Of a stretch of 11,580 bases of DNA, positions 7,192-11,580 are shown piece after piece (position 1 is the first letter of the stretch; the number at the start of each line of letters is the position of its first letter). The notes under the pieces are model-generated. The model ran no database searches. It was not told the origin of the DNA and worked only from the letters and a program-made list of their open reading frames with translations. The DNA is from a bacterium (GTDB lineage Bacteria > Patescibacteriota > Minisyncoccia > Minisyncoccales > Minisyncoccaceae). The stretch is taken from the NCBI GenBank assembly GCA_023229485.1, contig JALNZJ010000010.1:1-11580 (forward strand). Direction: 5' to 3'. The position numbers were made by a program, and so were the translations under genes.

Positions 7192-7216
7192 GAGGTCCGA
7201 CCTGAGGTCGGACCTC
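7192..7216. repeat. GC-rich double palindrome (operator-like or REP-like)
   Basis: A perfect inverted repeat with 11-base arms (GAGGTCCGACC 7192-7202, GGTCGGACCTC 7206-7216) around TGA. It can also be read as two near-identical 11-mer palindromes, AGGTCCGACCT (7193-7203) and AGGTCGGACCT (7205-7215), spaced one base apart. It is much richer in G and C than its surroundings. No T-tract follows, so it is not a terminator. Its centre is about 78 bases upstream of the start expected from the promoter at 7247. I see no second copy in this window. It could be a protein-binding site or a dispersed repeat. Confidence 0.75.
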
Positions 7217-7246
7217 GTAGGGTTGGATATCATGTTTCTAAAATAG

Positions 7247-7275
7247 TTGACAAAGTAAAACATATGTTTTATAAT
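7247..7275 (+). promoter_or_regulatory. Consensus sigma-70-type promoter of the 7282 unit
   Basis: TTGACA (7247-7252), exactly 17 nt, then TATAAT (7270-7275): a full match to consensus and the best promoter in the window. The start expected 7 nt after the -10 is 7282, which is also the A of an ATG. Confidence 0.88.
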
Positions 7276-7281
7276 TTAGAC

Positions 7282-7416
7282 ATGACACCGAACACGAGTG
7301 TCGCCGTTCTCGGCGACGACAGAAGAAACCTCCTGAACACCAGCGGTATAGTTAACGCCGACGGAATTCAGGAAGAAATGAACCAAAGGAATTTCAAGAT
7401 TCCAGAGGTTGATTAG
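7282..7416 (+). CDS. Possible leaderless 44-codon ORF, unknown
   Basis: ATG 7282 coincides with the transcription start predicted from the promoter, and the frame runs to TAG 7414-7416, just before the terminator. The peptide starts MTPNTSVAVLGDD and ends NFKIPEVD. It is polar and mildly acidic, with no signal peptide, membrane segment or cysteine. Against coding: its third positions are mostly G or C, unlike the A/T-ending codons of all neighbouring genes, and several segments form RNA helices. The open frame could be chance in a GC-richer RNA. I do not recognise the peptide. Confidence 0.33.
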   Translation: MTPNTSVAVLGDDRRNLLNTSGIVNADGIQEEMNQRNFKIPEVD

Positions 7417-7418
7417 CC

Positions 7419-7452
7419 GCCTTCCTTTTTTTAGAACAGAGAAGGCTTTTTT
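7419..7452 (+). terminator. Terminator of the 7282 unit
   Basis: GCCTTC (7419-7424) pairs with GAAGGC (7441-7446) across a T-rich 16-nt loop, followed by TTTTTT (7447-7452). It lies 2 nt after the 44-codon ORF's stop. Confidence 0.75.
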
Positions 7453-7493
7453 ATTTAACAACAACTCTCTTAAATATGTTGTGTAAAAAATAA

Positions 7494-7522
7494 TAGACAG
7501 CCATGCTCATAAAGAATATTCT
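7494..7522 (+). promoter_or_regulatory. Putative promoter of the 37-codon ORF
   Basis: TAGACA (7494-7499, 5 of 6), a 17-nt spacer and TATTCT (7517-7522, 4 of 6). The start is expected near 7529, giving a leader of about 20 nt that contains AGGGGG (7536-7541), which ends 7 nt before the ATG. Confidence 0.45.
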
Positions 7523-7548
7523 AAACTTAGTTCTTAGGGGGAATAAAA

Positions 7549-7662
7549 ATGTGTACCAAGCCATATAGGCCAGCAACTGAAATAATTATTTCGACAAAAG
7601 AAAAAGAGGATATATGCTTAGAACATCCAAGAAAAAAAGAAGAAGAGAAAGAAAAAAACTAA
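7549..7662 (+). CDS. Small charged protein, 37 aa, unknown
   Basis: The ORF runs from ATG 7549 to TAA 7660-7662, preceded by a G-rich Shine-Dalgarno (AGGGGG, 7-nt spacing), and followed by a terminator hairpin. The peptide begins MCTKPYRPATEIII, has a second Cys in EDICLEHP, and ends in a lysine/glutamate-rich tail (RKKEEEKEKN). Two cysteines plus a His (C2, C23, H26) could bind a metal or form a disulfide, but this is a guess. Codon use is A/T-rich like the neighbouring genes, unlike the 7282 ORF. It is convergent with the RecJ-like gene. A real small gene is plausible because promoter, Shine-Dalgarno, ORF and terminator line up; I recognise no family. Confidence 0.5.
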   Translation: MCTKPYRPATEIIISTKEKEDICLEHPRKKEEEKEKN

Positions 7663-7683
7663 AAAGACAAAAAACAAACAAAA

Positions 7684-7712
7684 ACTTTCCGTAAAAATGG
7701 AAAGTCTTTTTT
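7684..7712. terminator. Bidirectional terminator between the 37-codon ORF and the recJ-like gene
   Basis: ACTTTCC (7684-7690) pairs with GGAAAGT (7699-7705) around an 8-nt loop. On the plus strand CTTTTTT follows; on the minus strand the hairpin is followed by TTTTGTTTGTTTTTT. It therefore serves both convergent genes and overlaps the last codon of the minus-strand gene. Confidence 0.82.
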
Positions 7713-8898
7713 ATTTACCATTCTCTTTATTAAAATAGCTTATTAGGGCTAATCGAAACCTTTCTAAATTATTATTCGCTACAGTAAATCCAGCTGCAGG
7801 CGGATGTCCACCGAAAGTAATCAACAAATTACTACAACTTTCCATGGCTTTTACGGCATCATATTTCTTTGGCAACCTTACTGTACCCCTACTAAAATCA
7901 TCATACTTCTGATAAATAAAAACTGGCTTATCATAATAAACACTTAGCCGAGAGGCAATTGCCCCCAAATACTCTATACCCCAATTAGGAGAACCTTCAA
8001 AAATAATACTATTTCCCAGCTTTGTCTCAATCAATAATTTAATTTCATCGGTCAGGACATTTATTTCAAGCACTCGCCTCTGATTTTCTTCAATAAGTTC
8101 TTTTGCTTCTTCTTTTGCTAATTCAAAATCTGTTTCACTCAAAATATGATACAGTAGGCAGACATGATTGTCATCCATCGCTCCAAAATTAAAACAGCTA
8201 TTTATCCTATGAACAAGATCTCTTTTTGAATTAAATTCATTAGGATTATAAATAGTAAAAAATGCCTTTAATATCGGACGCTGGCTATTTTCGATATTTT
8301 TTAATCCTTGATAGATATAATCTATATTTTCATCTCTCTCGGGCATCATGTCGGCAATGGTCGCAAGAGCTACGAGTTCAAGTAAGTTCTCTTTAAACAA
8401 TGGTGAAATCTTTTCTTGAAGTAACTCCTCGGCTAATTTAAAGGAAAGTCCAGCATTAGAAAAATCCTTAAAAGGATAGTCGTCATCCTCTTGTTTTGGA
8501 TCAACAATTATATCAGCCTCGGGCAAGCCTTCTTTTACTGGCTGATGATGATCTAGTACCATTACATAAAATCCTGCAGCTCTTACTCTTTTTATCTGAG
8601 TGAAATTAGTAATTCCACAATCAAGAGTAATAAGTAGCCCTCCTTGTGGATATTTTTCAATAATATATGCCGAAACAACATCATTTAATCCATAGCCCTC
8701 ATTTTTCCTATCAGGAAAATAAGCAGATATTTTCAATTCTTTTTTTGATAAAAAAGCGAAATTACTGATTGCCTCCTTTGCTACAACAGTTGCCGAAACT
8801 CCATCCATATCTGAATCACCAAACAAAATAATCTGTTCATTATTTAAGACAGCCTCCTTAATCCTTTCCGATAAAATATCTATATTCTTTAATTTCAT
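7711..8898 (-). CDS. RecJ-like DHH-family phosphoesterase/exonuclease, short form
   Basis: DHH/DHHA1 proteins use two metal ions to cleave phosphodiesters; RecJ degrades single-stranded DNA 5' to 3' in repair. Numbered from ATG 8898 (395 aa): motif I FGDSDMDG at 26-33, ITLDCGI at 90-96, LDHHQP at 115-120, the RecJ-type 'YPFKDFSNAGLSFKLAEELL' after the third motif, and the DHHA1 nucleic-acid motif GGHPPAAGF at 363-371. RecJ is usually about 550 residues or more with a C-terminal OB-fold. This protein ends soon after DHHA1, so it looks like the catalytic core only. ATG 8898 was preferred over an upstream TTG (8904); no Shine-Dalgarno is visible for either. It follows pgk by 35 nt and is probably co-transcribed. 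RecJ is likeliest; another DHH nuclease is possible. Confidence 0.8.
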   Translation of the reverse strand: MKLKNIDILSERIKEAVLNNEQIILFGDSDMDGVSATVVAKEAISNFAFLSKKELKISAYFPDRKNEGYGLNDVVSAYIIEKYPQGGLLITLDCGITNFTQIKRVRAAGFYVMVLDHHQPVKEGLPEADIIVDPKQEDDDYPFKDFSNAGLSFKLAEELLQEKISPLFKENLLELVALATIADMMPERDENIDYIYQGLKNIENSQRPILKAFFTIYNPNEFNSKRDLVHRINSCFNFGAMDDNHVCLLYHILSETDFELAKEEAKELIEENQRRVLEINVLTDEIKLLIETKLGNSIIFEGSPNWGIEYLGAIASRLSVYYDKPVFIYQKYDDFSRGTVRLPKKYDAVKAMESCSNLLITFGGHPPAAGFTVANNNLERFRLALISYFNKENGK

Positions 8899-8933
8899 AA
8901 CCAATCAGTAAAATATATTTTAACAAAATATCT

Positions 8934-10091
8934 TTAGCCTAAAATCTTAATTCCAGGAAGTGAGTCTCCCGAAATAAAATCAAGCATCGCCCCTCCCCCT
9001 GTGGAAATATGTTCAAACCTTTCCTCCATTTTAAATTTAGAAATAGCCTCAACGGTTTCTCCTCCGCCAACAATAGCATATCCAGTATTTTCTGCAACGG
9101 CCTTCATAATTTCCGTAGTTCCTTTCGAAAAAACAGAAACTTCAGAATAACCCATTGGACCATTCCAAATAATAGTTCCTGCTTCCTTAATTATACTTTT
9201 AAATTTTTCTATTGTTTCTGGTCCGATATCAAAAATATCCTCTTCTCGTCTTAAAGTTCCAACTCCTCCAATTCGCATATACTTTTGATCTAAATCCTTT
9301 AACGCCATTACGCCATCAATCGGCAACTGCAATTTTGGGCTAGTCAAATTTATTTGCTCGACAACTTCAAGCAAACCCGCTTCTTCGGAAGACCAATTAT
9401 CACGAACACATAAACCCTTAAGAACCAAAATCATATTCGCAATCTTTCCTCCAACTAAAACATAATCAGATTTTTCTAAAAGATTTTTTAAAAGCTTTAT
9501 TTTTGTTTCTAATTTTATACCCCCAACAATAGAAACTAATGGACGCTTTGGATTTGATAATGCATTTGTTAAAACATTTATTTCTTTTTCTAAAAGGAAT
9601 CCTGGATAAGAAGGTCGTATTTTTGCCACCCCAACAATAGAGGCATGTTCACGATGACAGACACTAAAACCTTCTTGAACAAAAATATCCGCCGATTTAG
9701 CTAACTTTTCTGAAAAAACTGGATCATTTGCTTCTTCTTCCTTGTAAAATCTTAAATTCTCTAAAAGCAAAACATCTCCATCTGCCATTTTATTAACCGC
9801 CTTCTCTGTATCCAAGCCAACACAATCTTTACAAAAATTAACATTTCCAATTTTTCCGTTTAAATAATCAGCAATAATTTTTAAAGAACATTTTTTATCC
9901 TTCCCTTCTGGTCGCCCTAAGTGACTTATTAAAACCACCTTCGCACCTTTTTTTCGCAAATATTCAATAGTTGGAATCGCTTGATTGATTCGATAAAAAT
10001 CACCTATTGTTCCAGTATCAATAGGGACATTAAAATCACAACGAACTAAAACTTTTTTACCTTTTACGTCTGCTTCTTTTAAACTTTTCAT
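8934..10091 (-). CDS. pgk: Phosphoglycerate kinase
   Basis: Makes ATP from 1,3-bisphosphoglycerate in glycolysis. The 385 residues fit the bacterial length. In the N-domain: VRCDFNVP (16-23), Arg34, SHLGRP (56-61), ENLRF with Arg114, and HREHAS (146-151, Arg147). In the C-domain: GGIKLETK with Lys193, LPIDG, WNGPMG (309-314), GGGET (342-346) and STGGGA (363-368). Two usual motifs are altered: the typical VNDAF is VQEGF (138-142) and the usual GGGDS/T Asp is Glu345. All substrate Arg/His residues I can place remain, so an active enzyme is likely. ATG 10091 begins MKSLKEADVKGKKVLVR, the normal family start. It lies upstream of the recJ-like gene, 35 nt away. No other glycolytic gene is present in the window. 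Confidence 0.95.
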   Translation of the reverse strand: MKSLKEADVKGKKVLVRCDFNVPIDTGTIGDFYRINQAIPTIEYLRKKGAKVVLISHLGRPEGKDKKCSLKIIADYLNGKIGNVNFCKDCVGLDTEKAVNKMADGDVLLLENLRFYKEEEANDPVFSEKLAKSADIFVQEGFSVCHREHASIVGVAKIRPSYPGFLLEKEINVLTNALSNPKRPLVSIVGGIKLETKIKLLKNLLEKSDYVLVGGKIANMILVLKGLCVRDNWSSEEAGLLEVVEQINLTSPKLQLPIDGVMALKDLDQKYMRIGGVGTLRREEDIFDIGPETIEKFKSIIKEAGTIIWNGPMGYSEVSVFSKGTTEIMKAVAENTGYAIVGGGETVEAISKFKMEERFEHISTGGGAMLDFISGDSLPGIKILG

Positions 10092-10113
10092 ATTTCAACA
10101 ATTTTTTATATAT

Positions 10114-10142
10114 ATTATAAAAATAAAAACTATTTTCGTTTA
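10114..10142 (-). promoter_or_regulatory. Weak candidate promoter of pgk
   Basis: A perfect TATAAT at 10119-10114 lies in a very AT-rich gap. The hexamer 17 nt upstream (TAAACG, 10142-10137) matches TTGACA poorly (3 of 6). The predicted leader is about 15 nt. TATAAT-like words are common in such sequence, so this is tentative. Confidence 0.32.
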
Positions 10143-10193
10143 AAATTTCCTCCCAATATTCAAATACAAACTAATTATAGCAATAAAAGGAAA

Positions 10194-10223
10194 ATAAAAA
10201 AACTAGGACATTTATTCCTAGTT
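10194..10223 (-). terminator. Terminator of the 96-aa gene
   Basis: On the minus strand AACTAGGA (10223-10216) pairs perfectly with TCCTAGTT (10208-10201) around a 7-nt loop and runs into TTTTTATTTT. It begins at the last base of the stop codon. It isolates this gene from pgk. Confidence 0.85.
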
Positions 10224-10513
10224 CATGCTCGCAAAGCGGTACGAATATCATCATACCTCTTTCGGTTATCGGATATTCTCCGATTAATTTTTTTAAAGTT
10301 TCTACTTTTTACAGTTTCAGCCAAGGCCAATAATTCTTCTTGGCTCGTTCCCGTATCCTCCCAGCCCAAATCCCCTTCTTTGACATGCCGAATAATTTGA
10401 GCTATCAAGACAAGTCCATCGCCAGCAGTTAGTATGTGATCAACATATAATCTTACATTACTAACAATTCTTTTTTTGTCTTCCTCGGTTTTCTCCTCGT
10501 AAAAATCTTCCAT
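10223..10513 (-). CDS. Conserved-looking small helical protein, 96 aa, unknown
   Basis: The frame opens at ATG 10531, but the start at ATG 10513 (MEDFYEEK) is better because AGAGG ends 7 nt before it. The product is 96 aa, soluble and highly charged, with no signal or membrane segment. The first half is acidic and then amphipathic (RIVSNVRLYVDHILTAGDG, then LVLIAQIIRHVKEGD). The middle GWEDTGTSQEELLALAE looks like a turn plus helix, and the end is basic (RNFKKINRRISDNRKRYDDI). Helices dominate by eye. It stands alone between the VirD4-like gene and pgk with its own terminator and ends in TGA. I recognise no family; a regulatory or nucleic-acid-binding role is possible from the basic tail but not shown. 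Confidence 0.72.
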   Translation of the reverse strand: MEDFYEEKTEEDKKRIVSNVRLYVDHILTAGDGLVLIAQIIRHVKEGDLGWEDTGTSQEELLALAETVKSRNFKKINRRISDNRKRYDDIRTALRA

Positions 10514-10520
10514 TTCTTTT

Positions 10521-10525
10521 CCTCT
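10521..10525 (-). promoter_or_regulatory. Shine-Dalgarno deciding the start of the 96-aa gene
   Basis: AGAGG (10525-10521) is followed by 7 nt and ATG 10513. The upstream in-frame ATG 10531 has no such sequence and would place the AGAGG inside the coding region. It is one of the few clear Shine-Dalgarno sequences in the window. Confidence 0.7.
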
Positions 10526-10535
10526 AAACAATTAC

Positions 10536-10563
10536 ACAATACCACAACAATAAAAAAAATCAA
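10536..10563 (-). promoter_or_regulatory. Weak candidate promoter of the 96-aa gene
   Basis: TTGATT (10563-10558), a 16-nt spacer and TATTGT (10541-10536), each 4 of 6. It is placed sensibly, just upstream of the Shine-Dalgarno, but weak. Confidence 0.3.
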
Positions 10564-10578
10564 CCCACTTAAGAGTCA
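10552..10578 (-). terminator. Weak terminator candidate after the VirD4/TraG-like gene
   Basis: TGACTC and GGGTTG (10578-10561, loop TTAAGT) form a short stem with several G-U pairs, followed by A and eight Ts (10559-10552). The stem is weak but the T-tract is good. It would partly overlap the next gene's promoter. Confidence 0.38.
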
Positions 10579-10609
10579 TTTTTATTTTAGCAAAATGCAT
10601 CCAATTAAC

Positions 10610-11580
10610 TTAGTCAAATTTTATTGTTTCCCCAGACTTAATCACTCCACTCATAGGAGTAGCCTTTAAAGATTTTTTATTTTCAACTTTTATTATATCA
10701 AGCAGTCCTTCAAAATCTATCTTCTTTCCAGATTTTGTTTCCATTTTCTTTACTTCTTCAACATTCTTATCTTGAATATATTTTGAATCCATATTTTCAT
10801 TATCAGCACCAAATTTTTCAAAAATAGGATTTATTACCTCACTTTCCTTATCAATTTCTACTTTCGCCCTTGTATCAATAATCTTTTCTTCAGCTACTTC
10901 ATTATTTTTTTCCTTTGAAAAATCATCTTCTTTTATTTTTAAGGAAACCTTATTTTCTTCCACGTTATCTTCGGTTTTTTTTAAAACAAAAACTTTATCT
11001 TCCTTCTTATTGTTAGAACCATCAAAAGGCTTTCTATTTTCATTTCGCCCATCTTCTTCCATCTTTTTCAAACACGGCTTACAATAAACCGGCCTTTTTC
11101 CGTCTGGCTTAAAAGGAACTTTCATTTTTTTATTACAACTTTGACAAATAGCATCATGCAAGTCTCCACCCTGCCTCCCACTAAATTCGCGTGTAGGCAC
11201 TACAGAATTCATACCATCTTCAGTATCGCTCGCAATCTTTTGTTCTACTATTAAACGCGAAATAGCATAAAGACTACGTGAAGATTCTATTATTTGCTGT
11301 GCATTTGAAACCTCTAAAGGTTTAACTGGAGTTAAGGTTTCTGCCGAAAATGGACGAGAAGAAACTCCATCTATCATCAATTTTAAATAAATATTTTGCT
11401 TGGGCAAATTAACAATATCTTGAGTCATAAACTCGGGACTAAACTCTCGTTCCAAATAATCTGCGTCATCAGCTCCAACCCTAAAAGTAATCATCGTTCC
11501 AACGTTTCCGAAAACAGCATCTCGTACCTTCTCTTCCATCTGAGCAATATATTGATGAGCCAAAATTAAAGACAATCTAT
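10610..11580 (-). CDS. VirD4/TraG-like type IV secretion/conjugation ATPase, C-terminal part with zinc ribbon (cut by window edge)
   Basis: The frame is open to the right edge (…R-L-S-L-I-L-A-H-Q-Y), so TTG 11575 is not the true start and the ATPase core with its Walker motifs is outside. LILAHQYIAQ followed by VRDAVFGNVGTMITFRVGADDADYL (two adjoining motifs) is typical of the C-terminal ATPase part of VirD4/TraG-HerA-type DNA pumps annotated in Patescibacteria. Counting from 11575, a zinc ribbon lies at 144-168: C-x2-C, then 'VPFKPDGKRPVYC' and C-x2-C (bases 11146-11072). An ~150-residue lysine/glutamate-rich, probably disordered tail follows, ending SGETIKFD. The protein may move DNA or protein at the membrane; its substrate is unknown. 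A short conserved stretch after the ribbon-tail ends the gene at TAA. Confidence 0.78.
   Translation of the reverse strand, partial: RLSLILAHQYIAQMEEKVRDAVFGNVGTMITFRVGADDADYLEREFSPEFMTQDIVNLPKQNIYLKLMIDGVSSRPFSAETLTPVKPLEVSNAQQIIESSRSLYAISRLIVEQKIASDTEDGMNSVVPTREFSGRQGGDLHDAICQSCNKKMKVPFKPDGKRPVYCKPCLKKMEEDGRNENRKPFDGSNNKKEDKVFVLKKTEDNVEENKVSLKIKEDDFSKEKNNEVAEEKIIDTRAKVEIDKESEVINPIFEKFGADNENMDSKYIQDKNVEEVKKMETKSGKKIDFEGLLDIIKVENKKSLKATPMSGVIKSGETIKFD

Larger units (their letters stand above)
7282..7452 (+). ncRNA. Stand-alone ~170-nt transcript, candidate structured RNA
   Basis: The unit is bounded by a consensus promoter and a terminator, with no large gene inside. It is clearly richer in G and C than its flanks. 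Several helices can be drawn: GTCGCCG-TTCT-CGGCGAC (7 bp, four-base loop) near the 5' end; TCCTGAA (7331-7337) with TTCAGGA (7367-7373); AACCTC (7327-7332) with GAGGTT (7405-7410), which competes with the previous helix for two bases; and GGAAT (7388-7392) with ATTCC (7399-7403). I see no tRNA-like end as in tmRNA and do not recognise a known family. The same stretch is open for 44 codons from the likely first base (see the CDS entry), so it may be an RNA, a leaderless peptide gene, or both. An RNA is favoured by composition and helices. Confidence 0.55.

Noticed and set aside
7175..7246. Plus-strand 23-codon ORF containing RSDLRSDL
   Set aside because: The repeat in the peptide comes from the double palindrome; no SD or convincing promoter, and the stop abuts the next -35. 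Kept only as a repeat.
7282..7452. tmRNA as an identity for the 170-nt unit
   Set aside because: No tRNA-like half with a T arm (TTCGANTC) at the 3' end, too short, and the frame does not resemble a tag peptide.
7276..7464. Minus-strand 62-codon ORF
   Set aside because: It lies antisense to the strong plus-strand promoter unit, begins inside that unit's terminator and has no promoter or SD of its own.
9009..9254. Plus-strand 81-codon ORF
   Set aside because: Antisense shadow of pgk.
10514..10531. Longer start at ATG 10531 for the small gene
   Set aside because: The Shine-Dalgarno AGAGG lies within this extension and points to ATG 10513.
1..11580. CRISPR array, insertion sequence or prophage
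   Set aside because: No regularly spaced repeats, transposase, integrase or phage genes are visible on either strand.

Overview
This AT-rich, compact bacterial window looks like a candidate-phyla-radiation genome (Patescibacteria, most likely a Parcubacteria-type lineage). That placement is inferred from divergent but intact core genes, very short gaps, a VirD4/TraG-like ATPase with a zinc-ribbon tail, and tRNA and RNase P peculiarities. It is not proven. UGA works as a stop here (the ftsB-like gene and the 96-aa gene end in TGA, and a prfB autoregulatory UGA is present). This argues against the UGA-recoding Gracilibacteria/Absconditabacteria.

Layout. Positions 1-3062 (minus strand) hold a tight cluster read as ftsB-like -> tRNA-Thr(CGU) -> prfB -> ftsE -> ftsX, with ftsX running off the left edge. 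It joins divisome genes with termination factor RF2. The prfB gene is in two frames: a 22-codon first frame ends in CTT TGA C and a +1 shift enters the main frame. The joined protein is 365 aa with SPF at 205-207 and GGQ at 250-252. A 33-codon single-membrane-segment ORF lies on the plus strand at 3093-3194. Positions 3228-6696 (minus) hold murJ -> lepA, overlapping by 11 bases.

At 6700-6760 the murJ promoter and the plus-strand rnpB promoter diverge and share the same -35 bases. The rnpB RNA (6766-7092) ends in a long 17-bp terminator hairpin. The following 600 bases have no large gene but are well organised. They hold a GC-rich double palindrome (7192-7216), then a perfect TTGACA-17-TATAAT promoter driving a stand-alone ~170-nt unit with its own terminator. 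This unit could be a structured RNA or a leaderless 44-codon gene. A 37-codon ORF with a Shine-Dalgarno and a shared terminator follows.

Positions 7711-10091 (minus) carry pgk -> a short RecJ-like DHH phosphoesterase. Positions 10223-10513 carry an unrecognised 96-aa gene with its own terminator. Positions 10610-11580 carry the C-terminal part of the VirD4/TraG-like ATPase, cut by the right edge.

Three of the clearest promoters place the expected transcription start 0-3 nt before the ATG (ftsB-like, murJ and the 7282 unit), so leaderless mRNAs may be common here. The most interesting places are the 7192-7452 unit, the prfB recoding element with its flanking hairpin, the shared -35 between murJ and rnpB, and the two undescribed small ORFs.
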